Notes: a model not told the origin generated them from the sequence alone. Counted from the first letter of the stretch, positions 1 through 5,880 are shown. The stretch: 34,228 nucleotides of DNA from Pseudomonadaceae bacterium (GCA_019745275.1 JAIETJ010000073.1:1-34228); one strand, 5' to 3'. Numbers and translations are program-made.

Positions 1-351
1 AAATACCAGGCCTTGACCTTCTGACAACTCAACGTGGTCGTTGTGGTAGCCCTTGCCGGCTGACGCCCGCGCGGTGTACTGCGGTATCAATGCATATTCC
101 TTTTTGCTTGGAGATCCATTTTCGTCCGGGCCATGAGTTCGGACTGCCAGCATCTCGCCAGCGCCCTCCGACAACCACAAAGGGTCAACCCCGCACTCTA
201 TTGCAACGCGCACAAGGTGGCCGCTAGACGAGGTCAGGCCGCGTTCTATTTCCGAAATAGACGCCTGCTTAATACCTATGCGCTCTGCAAGCCGGCCCTG
301 GGTTAGGCCTGCATGGGTGCGCGCTGCTTTAAAACGATCTTTTAAGTCCAT
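1..351 (-). CDS. CI/LexA-like phage repressor (XRE HTH plus S24 peptidase), 3' end outside the window
   Basis: Reading leftward from the ATG at 351, 117 codons stay open to the window edge. The N-terminus begins MDLKDRFKAARTHAGLTQ and continues with RLAERIGIKQASISEIERG, a typical XRE helix-turn-helix at about residues 5-60. Around residues 90-105 comes an IPQYTARASAGKGY segment. This resembles the linker and Ala-Gly self-cleavage site that opens the S24 peptidase domain of CI/LexA repressors; the catalytic Ser and Lys would lie beyond base 1. The family maintains lysogeny by binding operators and is inactivated by RecA-stimulated self-cleavage. Divergence from a Cro-like gene across a three-operator region supports the role. 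The call is firm for the family; inducibility is inferred. Confidence 0.88.
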   Translation of the reverse strand, partial: MDLKDRFKAARTHAGLTQGRLAERIGIKQASISEIERGLTSSSGHLVRVAIECGVDPLWLSEGAGEMLAVRTHGPDENGSPSKKEYALIPQYTARASAGKGYHNDHVELSEGQGLVF

Positions 352-358
352 GGCGACA

Positions 359-387
359 AGGGTAAAGGACAGCCTTTGCCCTTGCAA
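359..387 (-). promoter_or_regulatory. Candidate repressor-maintenance promoter (PRM-like)
   Basis: Read leftward, TTGCAA (387-382) is followed 17 bases later by TACCCT (364-359), a weak -10 match. It sits just ahead of the repressor ATG at 351 and overlaps the left operator. TTGCAA is self-complementary and could serve as -35 for this promoter and for the rightward one. The weak -10 fits a promoter that needs activation. This is inference from spacing only. Confidence 0.3.
364..377. promoter_or_regulatory. Operator a of the immunity region
   Basis: Perfect inverted repeat AAAGG-ACAG-CCTTT. It is one of three sites with the same arm sequence whose centres lie exactly 24 bp apart between the divergent repressor and Cro-like genes. 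It lies between the putative -35 and -10 of the leftward repressor promoter, so binding would be expected to block or regulate repressor synthesis. Confidence 0.75.
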
Positions 388-411
388 AAAGGTGTTCCTT
401 TCATCTAGCAT
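382..411 (+). promoter_or_regulatory. Candidate rightward early promoter (PR-like)
   Basis: TTGCAA at 382-387 and TAGCAT at 406-411 are separated by 18 bases, each matching four of six consensus positions. Operator b lies in the spacer and operator c covers the expected start site, the arrangement expected for a repressed PR. It would drive the Cro-like, CII-like and replication genes. Confidence 0.5.
388..401. promoter_or_regulatory. Operator b of the immunity region
   Basis: Perfect inverted repeat AAAGG-TGTT-CCTTT, the middle of three sites spaced 24 bp centre to centre. It fills most of the spacer of the putative rightward early promoter. Confidence 0.75.
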
Positions 412-425
412 ACAGGCATACCTTT
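412..425. promoter_or_regulatory. Operator c of the immunity region
   Basis: Inverted repeat ACAGG-CATA-CCTTT, with one mismatch in the left arm relative to the other two operators. Outer A and T bases extend its symmetry to ATACAGG/CCTTTAT. It is the third site in the 24-bp series and lies just downstream of the rightward -10, ahead of the Cro-like start at 441. Confidence 0.65.
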
Positions 426-440
426 ATTCAGGTGGAAGCC

Positions 441-650
441 ATGAAGCCCAATTTTGAAAATCTGGTCGCATTTTTCGGCTCGCAAAATGAGACAGCGCTG
501 GCCCTTGGCGTAAAGCAAGGCTCAGTCAGCGGATGGGTGCGCGGCATACATGGCTGCACCGCAGAAGTCGCTATGCGCGCAGAAATAATCACGAAGGGCG
601 CGATCAAAGCCCGCGACCTTCGTCCAAGCATCCCGCACCAAGCGGCATAG
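441..650 (+). CDS. Cro-like small HTH protein (YdaS/Cro type)
   Basis: 69 residues. The start at ATG 441 follows AGGTGG with good spacing; an in-frame GTG at 432 is less likely. The segment NLVAFFGSQNETALALGVKQ followed by SVSGWVRG is a compact helix-turn-helix of the YdaS/Cro class, in which an N-terminal helix is followed by an 'A.ALGV.q..VS.WvrG' recognition segment. The gene is the first rightward gene across from the repressor, immediately downstream of operator c. By analogy with lambda it would bind the same three operators and turn down repressor transcription when the phage enters lytic growth. The family is clear; operator preference cannot be seen. Confidence 0.72.
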   Translation: MKPNFENLVAFFGSQNETALALGVKQGSVSGWVRGIHGCTAEVAMRAEIITKGAIKARDLRPSIPHQAA

Positions 651-697
651 CAATTCTCCATTTACACCCGCCACAAGACTGCTTGAGGACATTACAG

Positions 698-991
698 ATG
701 ACCAAGGAAGAAAGAGCACGCAAGAACGCCGCGACAATCTTGAACGGCATGCACAGCTTCGGTCAGTCGCACTTGGCCAAGGAGTTGGATGTAAGCGAGT
801 CGACGGTCAGCAAGTGGAAGCCGAATGGCGACATAGACAGGACTGCAAAGATGCTGGCGGTGCTCGGGCTGAAGGTTGTGCCGGTGACGGCGCAGTGCTT
901 TGACCCCGAGTACGTCGAGCACCTGCGGGCGCTGGCGCAGCTTGGGCTGAAGATTCCGGCGCAAGAGCAAGCGCTGGACTGGGAAGAGTAA
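698..991 (+). CDS. CII-like transcriptional activator
   Basis: 97 residues. The start at ATG 698 (MTKEERARKNAATILNGM) is preceded by a GAGGACA Shine-Dalgarno-like sequence. The central HLAKELDVSESTVSKWK helix-turn-helix and the following IDRTAKMLAVLGLKVVP match the layout of lambda CII and its relatives, where a HTH ending in 'S.isrWK' leads into a 'mLAvLe.gVV' helix. The gene is second after the Cro-like gene and is followed by replication functions, the CII position in lambdoid phages. I searched for the lambda CII box (two TTGC separated by six bases) between the repressor and this gene and found none, so its target sequence must differ or lie elsewhere. Confidence 0.7.
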   Translation: MTKEERARKNAATILNGMHSFGQSHLAKELDVSESTVSKWKPNGDIDRTAKMLAVLGLKVVPVTAQCFDPEYVEHLRALAQLGLKIPAQEQALDWEE

Positions 992-1007
992 CGCCTGAAT
1001 TTCAGGC

Positions 1008-1034
1008 AAAAAAAAGCCACCGGGCATGGTGGCT
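1008..1034 (-). terminator. Leftward rho-independent terminator after the CII-like gene
   Basis: On the minus strand a 7-bp stem AGCCACC/GGTGGCT with a six-base loop is followed by eight T residues (1015-1008). On the plus strand the hairpin is not followed by T residues, so it acts leftward only. A second small palindrome, GCCTGAA-T-TTCAGGC (993-1007), lies immediately beyond. No leftward coding gene needs this terminator, which points to a short leftward transcript. Confidence 0.72.
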
Positions 1035-1058
1035 GATTCATAAAACTTAACGAGGCTG

Positions 1059-1087
1059 ATTATGCATCACACCACACAAACCAGCAA
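1059..1087 (-). promoter_or_regulatory. Candidate leftward promoter for an oop-like antisense transcript
   Basis: Read leftward, TTGCTG (1087-1082) is followed by a 17-base spacer and CATAAT (1064-1059), a five-of-six -10 match. The -10 overlaps the start codon of the next rightward gene at 1062. Transcription would begin near 1052 and stop at the terminator ending at 1008, giving an RNA of roughly 45 bases. In lambda the oop RNA is made leftward from the equivalent place between cII and O. The promoter call is by eye only. Confidence 0.35.
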
Positions 1088-1862
1088 CACCATTACCGCG
1101 CCACGTTTTATGAAGCCTGAAAACGTGGCGGCAACAATGAGCGGCACGGAACTGCTTGCGTTGGTAAATGAGGCGCGCAAAGAGTTTGGCGAGGCCGTGA
1201 TTCGCGCCAATGTGTTTGCAGAGCGCATCAAGGATGAGCTGGACGGGGAGTACTACAAAAGTTTTGTAGTGCAAAATTTGAACAATACGCTGTCAACGGT
1301 TTTCGAGTTGACCCGCGACCAATGCATGCTGGTGTCCATGCGCGAATCCAAGGCGGTGCGCCGCAAGGTGGTCGCAAAGCTCAATGCGCTTGACGCGGCA
1401 GCACGCAGCATTCCAATGGCGAGCAAGCTGGCTGGTGAAATGGCGATCATGGAGTGCTACACGCGCCTGCTGAAGCCGGCGCCGTCGAGCCAGATCATGA
1501 TGCTGGCCAAGATCAGCCAGAACAACGGCCTCGACTCCAATTTTCTGCCGGCCTACGCCGTCGATGCCGCTACCGACTCAACTGACGGCAGCTCGATGCC
1601 GACCAAGGCGCTGACTGCATTGCTGCGTGATCACGGCATCAAGATGAGCGCCGCAGCCTTTAACGTCCTGCTGGGCGCCGGCGGCTATCTGAAGCGCCTG
1701 ACTCGCAATAACACCAAGAAGGAGGTCGTCGAGTTCTGGTCTGTGACCGAGCTGGGCCTGCGCTTTGGCAAGAACCTCACCAGCCCGAACAACCCGCGCG
1801 AAACCCAGCCGCATTGGTATGTCGATCGGTTTGCTGATTTGGCGCGTGAGGTGGGTGCGTAA
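1062..1862 (+). CDS. Rha/antirepressor-like phage regulatory protein
   Basis: 266 residues, starting at ATG 1062 with ACGAGG upstream. Residues about 25-115 resemble the Rha (pRha) domain. A helix rich in charged residues (LVNEARKEFGEAVIRANVFAE) is followed by NNTLSTVFELTRDQCMLVSM and a basic helix ESKAVRRKVVAKLNAL. In that family these correspond to the 'y.Lt.dgf.lL.m....a...r...i.aFn' core. The C-terminal half (residues 170-266) has a second, winged-helix-like region typical of phage antirepressors (TALLRDHGIKMSAAAFNVLL and GYLKRLT). Such proteins modulate repressor activity or host growth. It lies between the CII-like gene and replication and overlaps the next gene by one base (TAATG). The exact target is unknown. 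Confidence 0.6.
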   Translation: MHHTTQTSNTITAPRFMKPENVAATMSGTELLALVNEARKEFGEAVIRANVFAERIKDELDGEYYKSFVVQNLNNTLSTVFELTRDQCMLVSMRESKAVRRKVVAKLNALDAAARSIPMASKLAGEMAIMECYTRLLKPAPSSQIMMLAKISQNNGLDSNFLPAYAVDAATDSTDGSSMPTKALTALLRDHGIKMSAAAFNVLLGAGGYLKRLTRNNTKKEVVEFWSVTELGLRFGKNLTSPNNPRETQPHWYVDRFADLAREVGA

Positions 1863-2743
1863 TGGCCAGGGCACGAAATATCAAGCCGGCGCTATTCAAG
1901 AACGAAGTGCTTGGCGTGGCCGACCCTATGCTGACACTACTGTTCGAGGGGTTGTGGCTGCTGTCAGATCGCTCCGGCCGTCTTGAGGATCGCCCGCTAC
2001 GGATCAAGGGCGAGCTGTTCCCCTACCGCGACGGGCTGAATATGGAGTCGATGCTGGAGTGGCTGGCATTGAATGGCTTCATTGTTCGCTACCAGGTCGA
2101 TGGCAAGCGCTACATCGAAATCGACAACTTCGTTAAACATCAGAACCCGCACAAGAACGAACCGGAGTCAGAAATCCCTTCTCCGTCAGACACTTGTGCG
2201 GCTTCCGATAAAATCGGAACAACTACCGATGGAGTCAGTAGCGCTCCGGCTGATTCTTTGATTCCTGATTCCCTCTCTCTTGATTTTCTGATTCCTGATT
2301 CTCTGACTCCTGAAGAAGATCAAAACCACTCTCTCGGCGTGGGCGAGGAAATGCCGGTTTCCGGCGAGCCCCCAGCTGAGCCTGACGAACCAGCGGAGGG
2401 CGTGGAACCTGTCGACCCAAAGGCTCCAGTGGAGATGACCCTGGCCTGGATGCCTGACGCCAATCTCCTGAAGACCTACTGCGTGCACTACGGCGTATCG
2501 ACTGATCTGTTCACCAAAGACGCTGTAGCCCCGTTCACTGCTCACCATGAAACCGGCGGCAGCCTGAACACCCAGGCCAAATGGGTATCGCTGCTGGTGA
2601 AATGGGTGAAGGGTGATAAGGACAAGGCGAGCAATGTTCGCCAATTCCCGCAGCGGGAAACCCAATCCCGCCATACCGGGTTTGCTGATCGCGACTACAC
2701 CGCAGGCCTGACTCAGCGGGAGGACGGCACCTATGCGTTCTAA
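1862..2743 (+). CDS. Replication initiator, O-like with C-terminal DnaT-like domain
   Basis: 293 residues. The N-terminal 95 residues (ARNIKPALFKNEVLGVADPM, LTLLFEGLWLLSDRSGRLED, LFPYRDG, YIEIDNFVKHQNPHKNE) form the winged-helix region common to phage replication proteins of the O type. A low-complexity linker (residues 105-190) contains the repeat SLIPDSLSLDFLIPDSL. Residues about 193-256 (AWMPDANLLKTYCVHYGV and WVSLLVKWVKGDKDK) match the DnaT-type single-strand DNA-binding domain used in primosome loading. The product should bind the phage origin and recruit the DnaC-like loader encoded next, with which it overlaps by 11 bases. The start overlaps the previous stop as TAATG. Origin binding is inferred from the family. 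Confidence 0.75.
   Translation: MARARNIKPALFKNEVLGVADPMLTLLFEGLWLLSDRSGRLEDRPLRIKGELFPYRDGLNMESMLEWLALNGFIVRYQVDGKRYIEIDNFVKHQNPHKNEPESEIPSPSDTCAASDKIGTTTDGVSSAPADSLIPDSLSLDFLIPDSLTPEEDQNHSLGVGEEMPVSGEPPAEPDEPAEGVEPVDPKAPVEMTLAWMPDANLLKTYCVHYGVSTDLFTKDAVAPFTAHHETGGSLNTQAKWVSLLVKWVKGDKDKASNVRQFPQRETQSRHTGFADRDYTAGLTQREDGTYAF
2251..2316 (+). repeat. Iteron-like direct repeats inside the O-like gene, candidate replication origin
   Basis: TGATTCCTGATTC occurs twice (2259-2271 and 2289-2301), exactly 30 bp apart. Additional TGATTC/TGATTT partial units lie at 2251 and 2281, and CTGACTCCTG follows at 2303. The tract is pyrimidine-rich and clearly more AT-rich than its surroundings. Lambda and relatives carry their origin as repeats inside the O gene, which is the same position. 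The repeats could also be only a consequence of the repeated linker peptide IPDSL. Confidence 0.4.
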
Positions 2744-3542
2744 TTCCATCAGCCTGCAAGTGGACGACCTTGAGCGCCGCTTTGGCGTAGTGGCCAAGCA
2801 GCTTGCACAGTGCGCAGAGCATGGTGAATTCGCCTCGATCGTGAGCCGCCACAGCGAGAAGCCGAGCGGCTGCCCAGCCTGCGCTGAAATTCGCCAGCGC
2901 GAACAAGACCAGGCCGACCAGCTTGCCGTGCACACCAAGAACGCCACTGCCATGCTCCAGCGCAAACTTGGCAGCGCCATGGTGCCCAAGCGCTTTGCCG
3001 GCAAGACCTTCGGCCAGTACAGCGCAGTGCTGCCGGCCCAGAAGCGCAACCTGGCCAAGTGCCAATCCTATGCCGATAACTTCTCCGAGCACTCCCAGGC
3101 CGGGCGTTGCCTGCTGCTGCTCGGCAAGCCTGGTACCGGCAAGACTCATCTTGCCGCGGCGATCGCGTGGCAGGTGATGCAGTGCACGGCAGCCACAGCC
3201 GTTTACCGCACTGTCGGCGGCATCCTGCAGTACATCAAGGGCAGCTACGACAGCAGTGCGGAATATACCGAGGCGGAGGCATTCGCCACCCTAGTTAAGC
3301 CATCGCTGCTGATCATCGACGAGGTTGGTGCCACCAAGCCGACCGAATTCGAGCAAGCGACTCTGTTCGCCATCATTAATGGTCGCTACGAAGAGCTGCG
3401 CCCGACTGTTGTGATTTCCAACCTAATGCCAGAAGAGTTGCCGGCCGTTCTTGGTGAGCGCTCTGTCGACCGCCTACGTGAGGGTGGCGGTATTGGCCTG
3501 GTGTTCGACTGGGCTTCGGCCCGTGCCGAGGTGGGCGCATGA
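2733..3542 (+). CDS. DnaC-like helicase loader (AAA+ ATPase)
   Basis: 269 residues. A Walker A motif GKPGTGKT is at residues 131-138 and a Walker B motif LLIIDEVG at 192-199. These are followed by ATLFAIINGRYEELRPTVVI with the sensor segment ISN, the layout of DnaC/IstB-type AAA+ proteins. The N-terminal third has C27, H30, C47 and C50 (CAEH and CPAC), a probable zinc-binding element often seen in phage loaders of this kind. It would load the host DnaB helicase at the origin together with the O-like protein. The start at ATG 2733 lies within the preceding gene (11-base overlap), and the stop overlaps the next ATG (ATGA). Confidence 0.85.
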   Translation: MRSNSISLQVDDLERRFGVVAKQLAQCAEHGEFASIVSRHSEKPSGCPACAEIRQREQDQADQLAVHTKNATAMLQRKLGSAMVPKRFAGKTFGQYSAVLPAQKRNLAKCQSYADNFSEHSQAGRCLLLLGKPGTGKTHLAAAIAWQVMQCTAATAVYRTVGGILQYIKGSYDSSAEYTEAEAFATLVKPSLLIIDEVGATKPTEFEQATLFAIINGRYEELRPTVVISNLMPEELPAVLGERSVDRLREGGGIGLVFDWASARAEVGA

Positions 3543-3667
3543 GCAAAGCCTGCTGGTTTGTCTCGACTGATGGCCGCCCGCCATTCGCCATGCTTGGCCG
3601 CGTGCTTACGCATACCGAGGCGCTGACTGCTGCGCGGGTTATCTGGCCAAATTCGGAGGTTGCTTGA
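3539..3667 (+). CDS. Small hypothetical protein, 42 aa
   Basis: The frame opens with an ATGA overlap on the stop of the helicase-loader gene and closes with a TGATG overlap on the next gene. The product begins MSKACWFVSTDGRPPFAMLG and ends in VIWPNSEVA. No family is recognised. Existence is supported by the coupled start and stop, and by the GGAGG near its end that serves the next start. It belongs to a nin-like run of small early genes. Confidence 0.6.
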   Translation: MSKACWFVSTDGRPPFAMLGRVLTHTEALTAARVIWPNSEVA

Positions 3668-4191
3668 TGACTGCCGTAAAGCCGAAAGCACGCCCCAAGC
3701 CTATGCCGGTCTATCTGACGCTGCGCCGGCTGACTGATCCGGCCACCGGAAAGGACGTTGCTGCATTCGTGCCAGCCTCGGACGCTGATCGGTCAATCCT
3801 GCGCGAGCGCGACTACAAGCTCAACACCAGGGTGCGCGCCGAGCTAAAACAGCCTCGAAACGAGCGGTTTAACCGGTTAGTGCATGGGCTGGGCAACGTA
3901 CTGGCCGGCAATCTGGATCGCTTCACCGGCAAGCAGGCTCACGCTGCAGTCAAGGCGCTGCAAACCGAAGCGCTGGTGTATTGCGACGTTGAGGTTTTTG
4001 ACCTGCCGGGACTTGGTCAGTTGACGCGGCACGTCCCGCAAAGCCTGTCGTTCGACTCGATGGGGGAGGAGGTGTTTCAGGACTTTTGGGCCAAGTGCTG
4101 CGCGTATCTGGTGGCGACTGACTGGCCGACGCTGACCGCCGAGCGGCTGACGGAAATGGCTGAATTTGAATCGTTCAAGGAGGTTGCGTGA
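3667..4191 (+). CDS. DUF1367-like early phage protein
   Basis: 174 residues. ATG 3667 is chosen over the overlapping TTG at 3664 because GGAGGT lies at the right distance. The pattern fits the DUF1367 family of lambdoid nin-region proteins: an N-terminal strand (MPVYLTLRRLTDP), then SDADRSILRERDYKLNTRVR, the signature RNERFNRLVHGLGNVL, and later VPQSLSFDSMGEEVFQDFW. The biochemical role is unknown. Neighbouring DnaC-like and nuclease genes suggest a replication or recombination setting. The start overlaps the preceding stop by one base and the stop overlaps the next GTG (GTGA). Confidence 0.55.
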   Translation: MTAVKPKARPKPMPVYLTLRRLTDPATGKDVAAFVPASDADRSILRERDYKLNTRVRAELKQPRNERFNRLVHGLGNVLAGNLDRFTGKQAHAAVKALQTEALVYCDVEVFDLPGLGQLTRHVPQSLSFDSMGEEVFQDFWAKCCAYLVATDWPTLTAERLTEMAEFESFKEVA

Positions 4192-4310
4192 GTTGCTTTT
4201 TCTTCGGCGTGAGCGCTGGTGAGGCGCTTAGCGGCAACCGTGATGCAGCGCTTGTTTTTTTGGTGGCGGGCCTTTTGTGGCTGGCGCTTGATCGGAGGTT
4301 CGGGGCATGA
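4188..4310 (+). CDS. Small membrane protein, 40 aa
   Basis: GTG start within a GTGA overlap, with AAGGAGG about six bases upstream inside the previous gene. The product has one strongly hydrophobic helix, AALVFLVAGLLWLAL (residues 20-34), followed by basic residues DRRFGA, suggesting an inner-membrane segment with a cytoplasmic C-terminus. It ends in an ATGA overlap. No family is recognised. It is the first of three consecutive tiny membrane-protein genes. Confidence 0.55.
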   Translation: MSCFFFGVSAGEALSGNRDAALVFLVAGLLWLALDRRFGA

Positions 4311-4477
4311 CGTTTTATCTCTACATGGCCGCCATGACCTACGGGGTGATTATCGGCGTCGATATCGGCGGCGGTCGCCCTGCTCAGGCATTGCCTGCTG
4401 CGATATGGGCTGTGCTGTGGCCTATCTGCTGGGCGTGGGTAGCGCTGAAAATTTACAAGCGGCGTAGGTTGGTATGA
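4307..4477 (+). CDS. Small membrane protein, 56 aa
   Basis: ATG in an ATGA overlap with the previous stop and ending in another ATGA overlap. The product begins MTFYLYMAAMTYGVIIGVDI (first hydrophobic segment). A second segment, LPAAIWAVLWPICWAWVALK, is rich in tryptophan and is followed by the basic tail IYKRRRLV, predicting two membrane helices. No family is recognised; a role at the host membrane is inferred from composition only. Confidence 0.55.
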   Translation: MTFYLYMAAMTYGVIIGVDIGGGRPAQALPAAIWAVLWPICWAWVALKIYKRRRLV

Positions 4478-4650
4478 GCGAAGAGCAAATTGCAGCCGCC
4501 ATTCTGCTCTACGGCTTCGGCTTTGTCGTGACATTGCTGTCGGTGGACGACGTAACCACCATTGGGCGCAAAGCATCGCTATGGCCGGTGTTCTGGCTGG
4601 TGCTGGTAGCTCAGGCCTGCATTGATTTGGACAAGGAGGTGCGCCGGTGA
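4474..4650 (+). CDS. Small membrane protein, 58 aa
   Basis: ATG in an ATGA overlap, ending in a GTGA overlap with the DUF1364-like gene. There are two hydrophobic segments: AAAILLYGFGFVVTLLSV, and SLWPVFWLVLVAQACI near the C-terminus. The tail DLDKEVRR is charged and its codons supply the AAGGAGG used by the next gene. No family is recognised. The tight overlaps on both sides argue that it is translated. Confidence 0.55.
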   Translation: MSEEQIAAAILLYGFGFVVTLLSVDDVTTIGRKASLWPVFWLVLVAQACIDLDKEVRR

Positions 4651-4946
4651 GCAGCCAAACCAAGCTGACCAGGGCCGCCCGCGACCGCGACTGCCAGATC
4701 AGGCTGCCCGGCGTATGCAATGGCGACCCGGCCACCACCGTGCTGGCGCATTACCGGCTTTCCGGAACCTGCGGCATGGGAATGAAGCCGCACGACTTGC
4801 AAGGTGCCTGGGCCTGCAGCGCATGCCATGACGCTTGTGATGGGCGGGGCGGCAGCGTCAATCGTGATGAGGTGCGACTGGCGCACGCCGAAGGCGTTTT
4901 CAGGACACAAGCAATCCTGCTTAAAGAAGGGAAGGTGGCCGCATGA
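4647..4946 (+). CDS. DUF1364-like Cys/His-rich (HNH-like) protein
   Basis: 99 residues from GTG 4647, preceded by AAGGAGG. Conserved-looking elements in order are RAARDRDCQIRLPGVCN, TVLAHYRL, GTCGMGMKPHDL and ACSACHDACDGR. The paired cysteines and histidines with the closing CHD..DGR fit the DUF1364 nuclease-like family of lambdoid nin regions, which resembles HNH endonucleases with a structural zinc. Substrate and role are not known with certainty; recombination or DNA processing is likely from context. The gene is coupled at both ends by four-base overlaps. Confidence 0.65.
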   Translation: MSSQTKLTRAARDRDCQIRLPGVCNGDPATTVLAHYRLSGTCGMGMKPHDLQGAWACSACHDACDGRGGSVNRDEVRLAHAEGVFRTQAILLKEGKVAA

Positions 4947-5002
4947 TTCCGATACTTGCAGTGGTTTGGTTCTATGCCGTGTATGTGCGGAGCGTGAAGT
5001 GA
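4943..5002 (+). CDS. Possible 19-aa membrane microprotein
   Basis: An ATGA overlap opens the frame and a GTGA overlap closes it onto the nuclease gene, exactly continuing the coupling pattern of its neighbours. The predicted product, MIPILAVVWFYAVYVRSVK, is a single hydrophobic helix with a basic end. An AGAAGGGAAGG purine run lies upstream. It may be a real microprotein or simply a short leader that carries ribosomes to the next start. Confidence 0.4.
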   Translation: MIPILAVVWFYAVYVRSVK

Positions 5003-5370
5003 GTTCAGGCGAGGAGTTGTTAGCGCTTCATCTGCGCGCGCATGGCATCACAGTCGAGCGTGAGTACCGGTTTGGCGCTGTCGCTGCTGGAGGGGCTGGT
5101 AAGGGCTTGCGCGAACGCCTCAAGGCGGCCGGGCTGAGCGACTGGCGTGCTGACTTCGCTGTGACTGACGCCAGGCTGCTGATCGAGGTCGAGGGCGGCG
5201 GCTGGACCAATGGCCGTCACACGCGCGGCAGTGGCTTTGAGGCTGACTTGCATAAGTACGGCGAGGCGCAGCGGCTCGGCTGGACCGTCTACCGCTGTTC
5301 GCCTGCAATGGTGAAGTCGGGCAAGGCAATAACGACAGTTTTAAATCTGCTGAAAATCACTGGGGAGTGA
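4999..5370 (+). CDS. PD-(D/E)XK/DUF559-like nuclease, possible junction resolvase
   Basis: 123 residues from the GTG at 4999. The order is HLRAHGITVEREYRFG, LRERLKAAGLSDWRADFAVT, LLIEVEGGGW, then GFEADLHKYGEAQRLGWTVYR. A basic helix, an Asp in a strand (RADFAV), an acidic E-V-E strand and a later 'K...A..lGW.VyR' helix-strand is the fold pattern of DUF559/Vsr-like nucleases. The classical ExK lysine is replaced here by a second glutamate, as in some DUF559 members. Its place at the end of the nin-like region, where lambdoid phages carry RusA or NinG-type functions, suggests processing of recombination intermediates. That role is inference. Confidence 0.6.
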   Translation: MSSGEELLALHLRAHGITVEREYRFGAVAAGGAGKGLRERLKAAGLSDWRADFAVTDARLLIEVEGGGWTNGRHTRGSGFEADLHKYGEAQRLGWTVYRCSPAMVKSGKAITTVLNLLKITGE

Positions 5371-5373
5371 CTG

Positions 5374-5613
5374 ATGAAAATGCTAATCGTACCGATGTGC
5401 TCGGCTGCCGAAAACGTGACCTTTGACGGCGTAACGCAGACGGCTCGAGAGTGGGCTAATCAGCGTGGGCTGTGCTGGGAGACAGCCAAGAAACGCCGAC
5501 AGCGCGGCGCATCGTGGGATGAAGCGCTAAGGTCGGGACTGAGACGCACCAGCTTTAACGCTTTCATCGGGCAGAAGTTACTCAGCCGGCCAAACGTGCA
5601 GCACGCCAGCTAG
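5374..5613 (+). CDS. Small HTH-like early protein, 79 aa
   Basis: ATG 5374 follows a TGGGGAG ribosome-binding site. After a variable N-terminus, residues 20-55 (GVTQTAREWANQRGLCWETA, KKRRQRGASWDEAL) match the small helix-turn-helix segment often seen in phage proteins as 'tAeWA...Gl...t...R...Gws..eAL'. It is the last rightward early gene before the early/late boundary, the position where a late regulator is often found, but no known antiterminator family is recognised. Its last 36 bases overlap, tail to tail, the leftward gene ending at 5578. Confidence 0.55.
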   Translation: MKMLIVPMCSAAENVTFDGVTQTAREWANQRGLCWETAKKRRQRGASWDEALRSGLRRTSFNAFIGQKLLSRPNVQHAS

Positions 5614-5838
5614 GTCTGCACCGCGGTTGGCCTTCAGTTCAGCCAGCAGACCGTCGAGCTTTTCAATGGTGGCCTCATTGATAGCGCCGCCAAGGATGGC
5701 GCTACTACCGTTTTCAGACACATTAATCACCAGCAGCGCGTCGGTGCCGTGCTGTTCCATTGCATTTGCGGCAAGGTCCATCGCTTCGCTGATGGCCAAA
5801 AACTGGTCGTCTGACTGCTTCAAATTGTGCTGGTTCAT
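5578..5838 (-). CDS. Leftward hypothetical protein at the early/late boundary
   Basis: 86 residues from the ATG at 5838, preceded on its strand by AAAGAGGGGCA. The product begins MNQHNLKQSDDQFLAISEAM and reads as two helical stretches (ISEAMDLAANAMEQHG, and EKLDGLLAELKANRG) around a strand-like ALLVINVSE; no family is recognised. It is the only leftward gene between the immunity region and the window end. A leftward copy of the late-region 14-bp element stands 28 bases before its start, facing a rightward copy that precedes the holin. It may belong to the late programme or regulate it; this is inference. Confidence 0.65.
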   Translation of the reverse strand: MNQHNLKQSDDQFLAISEAMDLAANAMEQHGTDALLVINVSENGSSAILGGAINEATIEKLDGLLAELKANRGADLAGVLHVWPAE

Positions 5839-5866
5839 CGGATGCCCCTCTTTGAGTTGAGGGGGT

Positions 5867-5880
5867 GACACTCTGTCCCT
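5867..5880 (-). promoter_or_regulatory. Late element copy 1 (leftward), AGGGACAGAGTGTC
   Basis: Reverse-strand copy with two differences from AGGGACATAGCGTC; the flanks GC before and ACC after also match other copies. It precedes the only leftward gene in this half of the window, with the same orientation relative to its gene as all other copies. Confidence 0.6.

Noticed and set aside
441..800. Search for lambda CII boxes (TTGC, six bases, TTGC) on either strand
   Set aside because: None found. TTGCCCTTGC at 376-385 has only two bases between the halves and overlaps the operator region.
2186..3149. Long leftward open frames opposite the replication genes
   Set aside because: They are antisense shadows caused by codon bias. 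They lack ribosome-binding sites and protein-like composition, and the rightward genes are clearly recognisable.
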